Of a stretch of 64,000 nucleotides of DNA, positions 8,402 to 17,638 are shown piece after piece. Source of the stretch: Bacillus_I endophytica_A (GTDB lineage Bacteria > Bacillota > Bacilli > Bacillales > Bacillaceae_H); NCBI RefSeq assembly GCF_026790145.1, contig NZ_JALAMS010000026.1, positions 1 to 64,000 of the forward strand, given 5' to 3'. The position numbers and the translations under genes were made by a program. Under the pieces are notes generated by a model. It saw nothing but the letters and a program-made list of their open reading frames with translations. It was not told the origin of the DNA and searched no databases. The first letter of the stretch is position 1, and each line of letters begins with the position of its first letter.

Positions 8402-11400
8402 TTATGCCCCTTTCTCTATCTCTTTGTCAGGCAGCTTAACATTTCCTGAACGTTTTAGCTTATTCCAGCCTACTAGAATCCCTTTGAAAGCAGATATAAT
8501 TGATTTCCAGACTGTATAAGTTAAGAAGTAACGATAAACAATACGCTGGACAAATAATAATAAAAGAGGTTTCACATTTGCTTTTTCTAATTTAAACGAA
8601 TAGAGCGAAGCTAAGAGATCAACAACTAGAAATCCAGCATAGAAAGTAAGAATTTTAGTTGTATCTCCAAACAAGCCAACCACAAAAATTAAATCAGCTA
8701 AAGGTGCCAATGCTTGCAGAACATACTGTAACCACATATTTGGAAGGCCAACAAATCCTAACGTTTTTTGTTTTGGATTAAATAAAGCCCCTCGATGTTT
8801 CCATAAACATTGTAAGATCCCATAAGACCATCGGACACGTTGTTTTATAAAGCTTTTTAGATTTTCCGGTGCTTCAGTATAGGCATAAGCATTCGGTTCA
8901 TAAGTAATCCGATATCCTTTACGCAACAGTTTTAAGGTAACATCTGTATCTTCTGCTAATGTATCATCTTCAAAATACCCCACCTCGACAACAGCTTTTT
9001 TACGCCAAGCTCCGATAGCACCCGGTACAACCGTGATGCAATTCAGTTCATCAAAAGAACGCCTTTCAAGGTTACAACCTGTTACATACTCCACATGTTG
9101 CCATAAGGTTAGGAGATTTCGGACATTTCCTATTTTAACGTTACCTGCGACAGCTGCTATTTGCTCATCACTAAAATTATTAACTAGTAGTGAGATGGCA
9201 TTATGGGCAATGGAAGTATCAGCATCAAAAATAACGATAATTTCTCCGTTAGAGTCGTTAAACCCTCTATTAATAGCCGATGATTTCCCACCATTTTTTT
9301 TCGTAATAAGACGCACTCTCTCATCATGATAAAATCGATCAGAAACGATCTTAGCTGTCTGGTCAGTAGAACCATCATCTACAACAATAAGCTCGAAATT
9401 AGAGTAGTCACTTTTTAGAATAGAATGAATCGTATTTTCGATTACATTTTCCTCATTGTAAGCTGGTAAAATAACACTGACAGATGGATTAAACCCTTCT
9501 TTTCTTTGTCTATTCTTATAATTTTTTTTATGTTTAAAACTAAAGAACACTAAGAATAACAAACGAGTAATCCCAATAATAATAGCGAGCGCAAAGAATA
9601 AAGTTCCAAACTTGGATAAGAAAATATATACAGTATCCGCTATTTTATAAAACACCATATATAAATTCGAACTTTCCTCAACTGTAGGCATGACATCGTT
9701 ACGATCTTTTCCTATTAACTCATTAGGTGTAACAAATGTGTAGCCCTTCTCACGCAACGTATCAATAATTTCAGGAAGAGCCTCAATGGTAGTAGACCGG
9801 TCTCCTCCAGCATCATGGAGAAGGATGATATTACCATTACCGAGATTTGTCTCTGTTACTCGTTTGACAATCTCATCACTCGATTCAGATTCCCAGTCCC
9901 TACTGTCAATTAAAGAACCAACCATGGTATAACCCATTTCCTGAAACTCAAATACGGACGAAAGTTCATCTACCGAATAATCAGCATCCGTAGTATAAGG
10001 CGGACGTAACAGATTTGTAGAATGACCTGTGATTTGTTCGATAAGTCGTTGAGTAGAATTTAATTCTGCTTTTAATGTCAAAGAACTATCTTCTGTTATA
10101 TCTGAGTGACTAAACGTATGACTTCCTATTGTGTGCCCCTCTCTATATATTCGTTCTACTACTTCGGGATAAAGGGCGGCCTGTTTTCCTAAAACAAAAA
10201 ACGTCCCTTTTACATTTTTTTCACTTAAAATATCAAGTATTTGTGGTGTGAAAGTTGGATCAGGTCCATCATCAAAGGTCAAGGCTACCTTTTTGCTTTC
10301 CGTACCTCCAAACCGTTCAATATAATAAGGAACAGGGTATTTTTTATACGTTTCGAGACTAATAAGCCCCTCTCTATCTAATTTAATACTCCTTAATCCT
10401 TCCTCAGAATCTGAAGAAATTTTGATAATATCCCCATCTCCTATGAATTGGATCGGTGTTACATTTTCTATCGTTTTCAGCTTACTAACATTATCCTCTA
10501 TAGAAGTTGTGTCATCTAAAATATCCCAAAAACTACTCTCTTCATAACCAAGGTTTTGGATAGCAACTCCTTTTATCCCATGTTCCATAGCTAATTTTAA
10601 TTGGTTATAGGATGTTACTGCATCTAAAAACCAAATGATATGCTCTTGATAATCTTCTGTATATCTTACGTAAGGCGTTCTACTGTCTTGATCCCACTGG
10701 ACTTTCAAGTCTGATTCAGATACTTTTTCCATAATTTCTGAATATGTTAAATATTCCCCTTGTTTTTCACTATCTACAGTCCAATCATATCCGAAGTTCG
10801 CTAAGGAAACGATTAGCTTATCGGAGGAAACAGGGAACTCATCCAATATTTGTTGAGACCAATTAGCAGAAGCTACAGATCCTGGCTCACTTGCTTCGTA
10901 ATGTTCATCAAAAAGCATCAGAATCATACGATCTACGGTTTCTGAAAGGGAAGAATAATCATAGGCTCCATCATCTGGTGGCACAGTTAAGATAACCTGT
11001 AGATTATGGCTATGAAATAGATCATACAACTCAGACATAAACGTTGTAAAAAGTTCTCTATCATCCTCATTCAACCCTGTAAAATCAATATTAATTCCAG
11101 CGTACTTGTCCTCTTTCACTTGTTCGTATAAAGAGTTAATGAATGCTGTACGTGATTTAGATGAATGAAGTAACTCATGTAATGTTTCTTGATCTGATGT
11201 ACTTTCTAAACTTAGTCGAGGTATTACTTTTACATTATTTTTTTTAGCTAACGCATCAATTTCGTCTTCTATGGATTTTGTAATTGTTTGATTGGAGGTT
11301 AAATTATACCAGTCAGGCATGACAACGCCGAGGGACTCAATATTTTCTACTAACGAAGATTTACTAGTATCATCGTCTTTTTGATAGAAAGCATATATTT

Positions 11401-11737
11401 CATCTTCACTTACTTCAGAAACAGCGTTTTGATTATTTAAACTTACTTGGAATGAATCCTCACTTGAAGATGTAATTGATTCATTAATTGATGTAATATT
11501 GCTTTCCTCTTCTAATTCTAATGCCGATAAATTTGGATTTTTGAACAAACTTACACCAATCACTGAACTAACGACAACAGTAAATAGCATAAGTATAATT
11601 GTAGCTATCCTAATTGTTGACCATCGTTTTCCAGATAAATCCTGAAAGATAAAACTTGTTCCCTCTGTTTTTTTCGATTTTCTTGACAATCTATAGTCAC
11701 GCAACTTCAAAAGAATTTTCTTAAACAGAATTACCAC
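8402..11737 (-). CDS. GH18-like / polysaccharide deacetylase / family 2 glycosyltransferase fusion
   Basis: One chain of about 1,110 residues carries three modules. After a membrane segment (about 41-65) comes a GH18-like domain (about 125-410) whose catalytic strand is AGINIDFT, so the first Asp and the catalytic Glu of DxxDxDxE are replaced. Then a CE4 deacetylase (about 483-670) with TFDDGPD, HTFSH, RPPYTT and LLHDAG intact. Then, after another membrane segment, a GT2 synthase with VSVILPAYNEE, VVDDGS, DADTS, EDTD and QRVRWSYG, and C-terminal membrane helices. This combines the parts of PgaB (deacetylase plus GH-like domain) and PgaC/IcaA (PNAG synthase). The annotated GTG overlaps its AAGGAG, so initiation probably occurs at the in-frame CTG (11726-11728) or ATT just after it. 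Polymer identity is inferred. Confidence 0.85.
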   Translation of the reverse strand: MVILFKKILLKLRDYRLSRKSKKTEGTSFIFQDLSGKRWSTIRIATIILMLFTVVVSSVIGVSLFKNPNLSALELEEESNITSINESITSSSEDSFQVSLNNQNAVSEVSEDEIYAFYQKDDDTSKSSLVENIESLGVVMPDWYNLTSNQTITKSIEDEIDALAKKNNVKVIPRLSLESTSDQETLHELLHSSKSRTAFINSLYEQVKEDKYAGINIDFTGLNEDDRELFTTFMSELYDLFHSHNLQVILTVPPDDGAYDYSSLSETVDRMILMLFDEHYEASEPGSVASANWSQQILDEFPVSSDKLIVSLANFGYDWTVDSEKQGEYLTYSEIMEKVSESDLKVQWDQDSRTPYVRYTEDYQEHIIWFLDAVTSYNQLKLAMEHGIKGVAIQNLGYEESSFWDILDDTTSIEDNVSKLKTIENVTPIQFIGDGDIIKISSDSEEGLRSIKLDREGLISLETYKKYPVPYYIERFGGTESKKVALTFDDGPDPTFTPQILDILSEKNVKGTFFVLGKQAALYPEVVERIYREGHTIGSHTFSHSDITEDSSLTLKAELNSTQRLIEQITGHSTNLLRPPYTTDADYSVDELSSVFEFQEMGYTMVGSLIDSRDWESESSDEIVKRVTETNLGNGNIILLHDAGGDRSTTIEALPEIIDTLREKGYTFVTPNELIGKDRNDVMPTVEESSNLYMVFYKIADTVYIFLSKFGTLFFALAIIIGITRLLFLVFFSFKHKKNYKNRQRKEGFNPSVSVILPAYNEENVIENTIHSILKSDYSNFELIVVDDGSTDQTAKIVSDRFYHDERVRLITKKNGGKSSAINRGFNDSNGEIIVIFDADTSIAHNAISLLVNNFSDEQIAAVAGNVKIGNVRNLLTLWQHVEYVTGCNLERRSFDELNCITVVPGAIGAWRKKAVVEVGYFEDDTLAEDTDVTLKLLRKGYRITYEPNAYAYTEAPENLKSFIKQRVRWSYGILQCLWKHRGALFNPKQKTLGFVGLPNMWLQYVLQALAPLADLIFVVGLFGDTTKILTFYAGFLVVDLLASLYSFKLEKANVKPLLLLFVQRIVYRYFLTYTVWKSIISAFKGILVGWNKLKRSGNVKLPDKEIEKGA

Positions 11738-11839
11738 TCCTTGATTCTATAAACAAAACAGTTTCAACTTTTAAATATATCTACAAATCTCTTAAGAATT
11801 TTTAGTACGGATATGTAGACTACAATCTACAGTCAATTA

Positions 11840-11955
11840 ATGACTTATTCTCTATAAACGGTGCCTATCTAACTTGTCCATGTTCATCAAGTCATCGTTT
11901 AAAGTGAAATAGTCATCTATATGACAAATTGTAAAAATTCTATGCTTCTAGTCAT
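11840..11955 (-). promoter_or_regulatory. Cluster of AGTCAT repeats before the fusion synthase
   Basis: AGTCAT occurs at 11890, 11911 and 11950 and in reverse (ATGAC) at 11840 and 11921, five copies in 116 bases. Pairs form short inverted repeats such as GTCAT-CTAT-ATGAC. It sits in the 263-base gap between the 12001 gene and the fusion synthase. Probably regulatory, but unproven. Confidence 0.35.
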
Positions 11956-12000
11956 TTTTTTTATAGTTTAATTAGCCATTTTTTATTTTTAACTTCTGTT

Positions 12001-12321
12001 TTATGACTTCGGTACTTTTATTCCTAACATGTTCATAACTGCAAAGTCTGATCCAGTTTCTTGATATAACGTATCTATTAATTCTTTAAGTTCTAAAGGC
12101 GCTTTATCATAAAGTGCAGCTATATCCGTTGCCGCTTCAGAAGAATAGGACTTAATAAAATGTTTGTAGTCATCTTCCTCAACATTTTTGTTTAAATATT
12201 TGAATAAAGTTTTCATATCCTGCCTTTCGGTTTGTTGGTTTGCAGAGTACTCATATATTATTCCTAAACGTGCAGATGAATCTCTGAACATTACATAGCC
12301 AAATATTTTTTTCTTTATCAT
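12001..12321 (-). CDS. Hypothetical 106-residue protein with partial export signal
   Basis: GGAGG lies 8 bases before the ATG and regulon box 3 lies 50-83 bases upstream, so expression is likely. Residues 1-11 (MIKKKIFGYVM) copy the start of the signal peptides of the DUF3500 and repeat proteins in this window. The hydrophobic core that should follow is replaced by FRDSSARLGIIYEYSA, so export is doubtful. The rest, from NQQTERQDMKTLFKYL onward, is a helical acidic domain of about 70 residues that I do not recognise. It may be a decayed secreted protein or a new one with a fused leader. The gap to the fusion synthase has no clear terminator, so the two may be co-transcribed. Confidence 0.6.
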   Translation of the reverse strand: MIKKKIFGYVMFRDSSARLGIIYEYSANQQTERQDMKTLFKYLNKNVEEDDYKHFIKSYSSEAATDIAALYDKAPLELKELIDTLYQETGSDFAVMNMLGIKVPKS

Positions 12322-12370
12322 ATGAAGACCTCCTAAGATGAAATATTAATTGTTATGAGTTATACATGTA

Positions 12371-12404
12371 ACTTTACTTCTTAAAAGTGAAAAAACGGTG
12401 AAAA
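12371..12404 (-). promoter_or_regulatory. Regulon box 3
   Basis: Read on the minus strand: TTTTCAC (12404-12398), TTTTCAC (12393-12387), ten bases, then TAAAGT (12376-12371). The repeat period is exactly 11 bp. It precedes the gene ending at 12001 and possibly the downstream synthase and GH18 genes. Confidence 0.75.
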
Positions 12405-12427
12405 CAAAATAGTTTTTAACAAAATAA

Positions 12428-12456
12428 AAAAGCTCAGATTTTACCAATCTGAGCTT
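12428..12456 (-). terminator. Terminator of the acyltransferase gene
   Basis: AAAGCTCAGATT pairs with AATCTGAGCTTT across 5 bases; the minus-strand transcript ends in a run of T. It lies 60 bases after the acyltransferase stop codon. Confidence 0.85.
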
Positions 12457-12515
12457 TCTATACTTTCTAAAAGTAAAGACATTTGTTCATTTTCTTGCTT
12501 ATATTAATACTTGAT

Positions 12516-13550
12516 TTACGGAACGAGTTTCTTTACTACAGGGGTTTTTCTCATAATGAAAACGGTGATGGAACTAATACATACGACGATTAATATACTG
12601 ATAGGTATTGCAATAAATGCATGTAAATTCAAGAATAACTTCATAATGACAGAATCATAGAGAACTCTTATTACTAGAATGTGAATTAAGTAGATTCCAA
12701 AACTTGATGTATTTATAAGTTGAGCGAGATAAGGAATCTTCATTTCTCTCTTTGTAAGTTGATATCTAAAGAAGATAAATAAACCAATGGATACTAAAAG
12801 CACATTAGGAGATTGATCTTCATACCAAAATTCATTCAAAACTCCTTTTGTTTGCATAGTAGCAAGATAAGTCCCAATGAATGTGGAAAACACCCCAATC
12901 ACTATCCCTATATAACTCATTCTTCTCCACTTTATTGGAATCTCATAATGTGACAAATAATAGCCTAGAATAAAGTATCCTATATAATTTGCGGTATAGT
13001 TAAGCTCAATGTAAAAACTAAGTTCAACGTATTGATTTAAAATTCTAAGCAGTACGGCTACAAGGAACCATAATGATAAACAATATAGTATATCTTTCTT
13101 AGAAGCATGCTTTACAAAAATCTTTAATAGAGGGGTAACGATGTACATGGCCAATATCATATACATAAACCAAAGATGAACACTAATACTATTCGATAAG
13201 ATTAATTGGATAAACTCAGATATTGAAAGTTGAAAATTCCCCTCATGAACTTCGTATACATAATAAATAGCACTCCAACCTATAAAAGGAATGAGTACTT
13301 TATTAAAACGCCTCTGAAAAAAGAATTTATACGTTAACTCCCTCTTATCGTTTAACAATAAAGCACCACTAATCATCACAAAAATAGGAACGGCAAAACG
13401 AGACATTGAATCAAATAAATTTCCAGTTAACCAATTGGATAAAGGCTGATCATGCAAATTAACAGCTAAAGTTTCGTAAGCTAGATGAATCGTAACAACG
13501 GCTATCGTAGCAAGAATACGAAGCCAGTCTATGTATAATGATCGGTTCAT
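12516..13550 (-). CDS. Integral membrane acyltransferase (acyltransferase_3, IcaC/WecH/OafA-like)
   Basis: About 344 residues with ten or so membrane segments. The N-terminus YIDWLRILATIAVVTIHLAY carries the conserved R and H of acyltransferase_3 proteins, followed by SRFAVPIFVMISG and WFMYMILAMYIVTPLL. Family members add acetyl or succinyl groups to exported or lipid-linked sugars; IcaC is the relative in PNAG operons, although I cannot separate it from WecH-type enzymes by eye. The ATG at 13550, 6 bases after AGGAGAG, is preferred over a start at 13586. Regulon box 4 sits 72 bases upstream and the kinase gene lies beyond, so it belongs with the envelope regulon. Substrate is inferred from context. 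Confidence 0.8.
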   Translation of the reverse strand: MNRSLYIDWLRILATIAVVTIHLAYETLAVNLHDQPLSNWLTGNLFDSMSRFAVPIFVMISGALLLNDKRELTYKFFFQRRFNKVLIPFIGWSAIYYVYEVHEGNFQLSISEFIQLILSNSISVHLWFMYMILAMYIVTPLLKIFVKHASKKDILYCLSLWFLVAVLLRILNQYVELSFYIELNYTANYIGYFILGYYLSHYEIPIKWRRMSYIGIVIGVFSTFIGTYLATMQTKGVLNEFWYEDQSPNVLLVSIGLFIFFRYQLTKREMKIPYLAQLINTSSFGIYLIHILVIRVLYDSVIMKLFLNLHAFIAIPISILIVVCISSITVFIMRKTPVVKKLVP

Positions 13551-13621
13551 TGTATCTCTCCTAATTATTTCTATTATTAAATACAATATTTTTAAGGTTC
13601 TCTTTCTCTTCTTTCAATCTC

Positions 13622-13655
13622 ATTCTAAAAGAGAATGGTGAAAGAATAGTGAAAA
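13622..13655 (-). promoter_or_regulatory. Regulon box 4
   Basis: Minus strand: TTTTCAC (13655-13649), CTTTCAC (13644-13638), ten bases, then TAGAAT (13627-13622), five of six matches to the consensus -10. Period 11 bp. Precedes the acyltransferase gene. Confidence 0.75.
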
Positions 13656-13761
13656 TCAAAGCAGGTGTTAAATTAAAATAAATTCTGCATAAAACACCCG
13701 TTTATACGTTTTTTATCAAACTTTATTTTAAAATCACAATAACCCCACTAAAAGCTTAAGG

Positions 13762-15204
13762 TTAATGAATCTTACCTTCTGCTTTTTGGTGAGGTTTAAC
13801 TGAAAAAGGAATTTGGACTTTAAAAGTACTCCCTTTATTTAGTTCACTTGAAACTTCAATTGTTCCTTGATGCACGTCTACAATTAATTTCGCAATCGAG
13901 AGACCTAGACCATGTCCAGCAATTTGTTTTGAACGTGCTTTATCCTCTCTGTAAAAGCGTGCAAATATTAGATCATAACTTTCGGGGGCAATACCGATGC
14001 CTGTATCTTGAACAATCATTTGAAACATTTGAGGACTAGAGGATTCAATGGATAAAGTCAGGTAAACCTCTCCTCCGTTCGGTGTATACTTCACTGCATT
14101 ATCCAATAAAATGTATAACAATTGAGTTAGCCTTTCTGAATCTCCCCTTATCAGCAACTGATTAGGAGCTTGTAAATGAAGCTTGATTTGCTTTCTTTTT
14201 GCTAACGTTTCAATAGAATGAACCGTATTTTCAACAGCAGGACGAAAGTCGAATATCTCATCTGCCCGTTCTATTAGGCCTGAATCTGAACGAGCTAATG
14301 TTAGTAAAGCACTCACTAGTTTCGTCATCCTTTTGACTTCTTCTTTCATCGTGCCTAATAATTTTTGAGCATAGTCCTTTTCATTTAAGGTTCCGACCAT
14401 TTCAATAGCATTAATTGAAGAAAGGAGGACACTTAAAGGGGTTCGCAACTCATGAGAAGCATCCGCCGCAAACTCTTTTTGTCGAGAAAAAGCTCGCGTA
14501 ATTGGAATCATCGCTTTCTTTGACATTAAGTAGCTAATATATACCGCCACACCAGCGAACAAAATAATGATTCCGATTAAAAGAATCGGCAGCCGTTTAA
14601 ATGAATCATAAACAAAGGAAATATTCTTTCCCATATAAAGTATTCCAATCAATTGACCTTGATAATAAATGGGTTGACCGGTAATCATAAGACGGACTTC
14701 TTGAACATCCGTAAAATCAGGCGGTGTATTGTTCAGAATTTCTTTATCTCTCATATCTTTTACCTGAACGACTGCTTGACGTATTTCATTATGTTTTGGG
14801 GTCCAATTCTTCACTAAATCTGTTAATTGATTACGTAGTGGAGGAACCATTTCATCTCCTACAAGTAAATTCCCTTGAGGATCTGTTATATAATAAAAAA
14901 ACCGATCATAATCCGCAACAATGAGATCTTGACTTTCCCTATTTTGAAAAGCTTCTCTCCCATTTTCCCTTAAATAATCTTCTACAAGATTTGTTTCTCG
15001 TCTAACTAACACTCCTAGTTCGTGTTTTTGACCATTTAAATTAACTGTATAAAATACTAAATAAACAATTGTCACAACAGCAATAAGAAACAGAATAAGC
15101 AGTCCACTGTACAAAAGTGTTAAGCGTGCTTGAGTGCTTTTAAAAAGGTCCCTTTCCCGCCGCTTCCTCACATTGCGTATACGTGAAAGAAAATTAATTT
15201 TCAC
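13762..15204 (-). CDS. Sensor histidine kinase of an OmpR-type two-component system
   Basis: The 480-residue protein has membrane helices at about 28-52 and 206-226 enclosing a 150-residue extracellular sensor. A HAMP-like linker and HisKA domain follow (DASHELRTPL, the phospho-acceptor His near residue 250), then an HATPase_c with N box DNAVKYT, G1 DTGIGI and G2 GHGLGLSIAK. All catalytic boxes are present. The GTG start overlaps the last codons of the response regulator (11-base overlap), so the two are translationally coupled. The signal is unknown; the extracellular domain suggests an envelope cue. A decayed close paralog (15890-17183) shares the sensor domain almost residue for residue. 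Confidence 0.92.
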   Translation of the reverse strand: MKINFLSRIRNVRKRRERDLFKSTQARLTLLYSGLLILFLIAVVTIVYLVFYTVNLNGQKHELGVLVRRETNLVEDYLRENGREAFQNRESQDLIVADYDRFFYYITDPQGNLLVGDEMVPPLRNQLTDLVKNWTPKHNEIRQAVVQVKDMRDKEILNNTPPDFTDVQEVRLMITGQPIYYQGQLIGILYMGKNISFVYDSFKRLPILLIGIIILFAGVAVYISYLMSKKAMIPITRAFSRQKEFAADASHELRTPLSVLLSSINAIEMVGTLNEKDYAQKLLGTMKEEVKRMTKLVSALLTLARSDSGLIERADEIFDFRPAVENTVHSIETLAKRKQIKLHLQAPNQLLIRGDSERLTQLLYILLDNAVKYTPNGGEVYLTLSIESSSPQMFQMIVQDTGIGIAPESYDLIFARFYREDKARSKQIAGHGLGLSIAKLIVDVHQGTIEVSSELNKGSTFKVQIPFSVKPHQKAEGKIH

Positions 15205-15868
15205 ACTTATATCCCACCCCTCTTATACTTTGGATCATATCATGCTTCCCAAATTGGCCGAGTTTCTTTCTTAATAGCTTAACTGTTGCATCAATCGTTT
15301 TAATGGACACATCTGTATCATATCCCCAAATTCGATCAAGAATCAGTTCACGAGGTAATACTTGTCCCCTATTTTGCAGTAATAAGTCTAGCAATTGAAA
15401 TTCACGCGGACTTAACTGAATCTCTTGATCATCTTGAAGAATTGTCTGACTTGTGCGATTTAACACCATATCAAGAAGATGAATTTCTTCTTCCTTAATA
15501 GGAGCATAATTTCGACGCGAAAGAGCACGCAAACGCGCAAGTAACTCTTCAATTTCAAATGGTTTAATAAGATAGTCATCTGCTCCTGAATCAAGTCCTT
15601 CTATCCGATTTTGAACAGTATCCTTTGCTGTTAACATTAAAATTGCTCCTGAATATCCTTTTTTTCTTAAACGGCGGCATACTTCTACTCCATCTCCGTT
15701 TGGCATCATCCAGTCTAATATTAAAATTTCATAGTGAGCAGCAAGAGCATAATCATAGGCATCTGCTCCTTCCATTACCCAATCTACTTTATATCCCTCT
15801 TTCTTTTTAAGCATAAAACTTATTAATTCACCAAGTTGCAAGTCATCTTCTGCTAAGAGGATATTCAT
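15194..15868 (-). CDS. OmpR-family response regulator
   Basis: The receiver domain (1-115) has MNILLAEDD, the phospho-acceptor in LILDWMMPNGDG, LTAKD and LIKPF. The winged-helix Trans_reg_C domain (about 130-222) has LSPREFQLLDLLLQNRG, the recognition-helix region VSIKTIDATVKLLRKKLG and SIRGVGYKCEN. The ATG at 15868 is 10 bases after AAGGAG; a TTG at 15877 is too close to it. Proteins of this family bind tandem repeats with an 11-bp period upstream of a -10, which is exactly what six promoters in this window show. It is the only OmpR-type regulator visible here, so I infer that it activates those promoters. Its own promoter lacks the box. Confidence 0.92.
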   Translation of the reverse strand: MNILLAEDDLQLGELISFMLKKKEGYKVDWVMEGADAYDYALAAHYEILILDWMMPNGDGVEVCRRLRKKGYSGAILMLTAKDTVQNRIEGLDSGADDYLIKPFEIEELLARLRALSRRNYAPIKEEEIHLLDMVLNRTSQTILQDDQEIQLSPREFQLLDLLLQNRGQVLPRELILDRIWGYDTDVSIKTIDATVKLLRKKLGQFGKHDMIQSIRGVGYKCEN

Positions 15869-15889
15869 TATTAACAAACTCCTTTTTAT

Positions 15890-17183
15890 TATTTATCTAG
15901 TAGTAAATTATTAAAACTCTCGTATTTTTTATAAATGGTTCTTATATATTCAGCACTCTCACGGTCATTTCCAATCCTTATGTCTTGTACGACTATTTGA
16001 AATATTTGAGGACTAGAGAGGAGGCAATGGACAAAATCAAGTAACCCCCTCCTCCGTTTGGTATATACTTCACTGCATTACCTAGTAAAATGTATAAGGG
16101 TTAGTCTTCTTTGGTCTCCTCGTATGAGCAGCTGACTTGGTCTTGTAATTGAGGCTTAATTTGTTTTTTTGTTGCTGAATTTTCAATAGAATGAACGTTT
16201 TTCTTGGCAGAAGGGAGGCAATTGAATCTTTTATCCGGTCGTTCTATTATGTCCGAATCTGAACGTGCTAATGTCAGTAAAGTGCTTACTGATTTCGTCA
16301 TTTTCTTGACTTCTTTTTTCATCGTTTCTAATAATTTTGAAGCATATTCTTTTCTACTTGAATTTTCGTTCATCTCCATCGAATTAATGGAAGATAACAG
16401 TATACTTAGAGGAGTTTGCAGTTCATGAGACACATCAGCAACAAACTCCTTTTGCCGAGAAAAGGCTTGCGTAATCGGTATCATCGCTTTTTTTGACATT
16501 AAGTGGCTAATATATACCGCCACACCACCAAATAAAATAATGATTCCGATTAAAAAAAGCGGCAGCCGTTTAAATGAATCATAAACAAAGGAGATATTCT
16601 TTCCCATATAAAGCGTTCCAATTAATTGATCTTGATAATAAATCGATTGACCTGCAATCATAAGCCGGACTTCCTGAACATTTGTAAAATCAGGTGATGT
16701 ATCCTTTAGGATTTCTTTATCTCTCATATCCTTTACCTGAACAACGGCTTGATGTATTTCATTATGTTTTGGAGTCCAATTCTTCACTAAATTTGTTAAT
16801 TGATTACGTAGTGGAGGAACCATTTCATCTCCTACAAGTAAATTACCTTGAGGATTGGTTATATAGTAGAAAAAGTGATCATGATTCGCGGCAATGAGGC
16901 CTTGACTTTCCTCCCCTTGAAAAGTTTCTCTGTCATTCTCTATTAAATAATTTTCTACAAGATTTGCCTCCCGCTTAATTGTAGATTCTAATTCACGTTC
17001 TTGGTTATTAAAAATGTTGATGTAAAGCAATAAATAAATCCCTACGATAAAGAGAATAAGAAATAGCACAAGAATCGCACTAAATAAAAAAGTCAAGCTA
17101 GTTTGAGTGCTTCTAACTATATCTTTTCTCTTTTTATTTCGTGATTTACGAATATTCAACAAAAAATTAAGCCTCAAATTCAT
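15890..17183 (-). pseudogene. Decayed paralog of the sensor histidine kinase
   Basis: The open frame 16101-17183 (360 residues) aligns with the intact kinase through both membrane helices, the sensor domain (shared RNQLTDLVKNWTPKHNEI-type sequence) and HisKA, which reads DVSHELQTPL. It then frameshifts after KKQIKPQLQDQ. Below 16100 remnants of the N box (GNAVKYIPNGG) and of the G1 region (VQDIRIG) are readable in other frames to about 15890. The ATPase domain is therefore destroyed. A truncated product with sensor and HisKA could still be made and might interfere with or feed the intact kinase, but the simplest reading is a pseudogene from a tandem duplication. Confidence 0.85.
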
Positions 17184-17312
17184 AGCTCCCCCATCTTATA
17201 TTTCCATTAATTTATTATCTTCTAATAATAACTAAATTGTTTGAAATCGGAGATTATTTCTGACTAACTCCTCTATCTTACTTATTCCATATTATTATTC
17301 TTTTTTATATAA

Positions 17313-17492
17313 TCTCGGTTTTATAAAGAAAATAACAAAGATCTTTTAGAAGAAACCGGAAAAAATTTAAAAAAATCATTTGAGTATCAAGATGTTTATA
17401 CAATAGGTAAGAACAACTTAAACATAAAATATGAATTCCTTAGAAGTGAAAGTGGTTTGGATTTTACAAAGCAAGGAAATTTAAGTTTTTGA
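17313..17492 (+). pseudogene. Orphan C-terminal coding remnant
   Basis: An open frame without a start codon reads SRFYKENNKDLLEETGKNL, then KSFEYQDVYTIGKNN and ends LRSESGLDFTKQGNLSF before TGA. Its composition is protein-like and it points opposite to its neighbours. I do not recognise the family. It looks like the tail of a lost gene. The rest of 17184-17640 shows nothing else. Confidence 0.4.
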
Positions 17493-17638
17493 GACTCTAT
17501 GACCCCTCAAATGAGATTGTTTATTATAATTGATTCTCATTTCACTTTCCTACTGCGTAAGTAAGGTTGTTCATAAAGAAAAACCCAAACAAAAAAGCAG
17601 ATTTTTATAATATTCAATGAAAAATTATAAATTTAATC

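Noticed and set aside
17184..17312. A start for the 17313-17492 remnant, which would make it a gene.
   Set aside because: The frame is closed by TAA at 17310-17312 and no start codon lies between that stop and the coding-like region.
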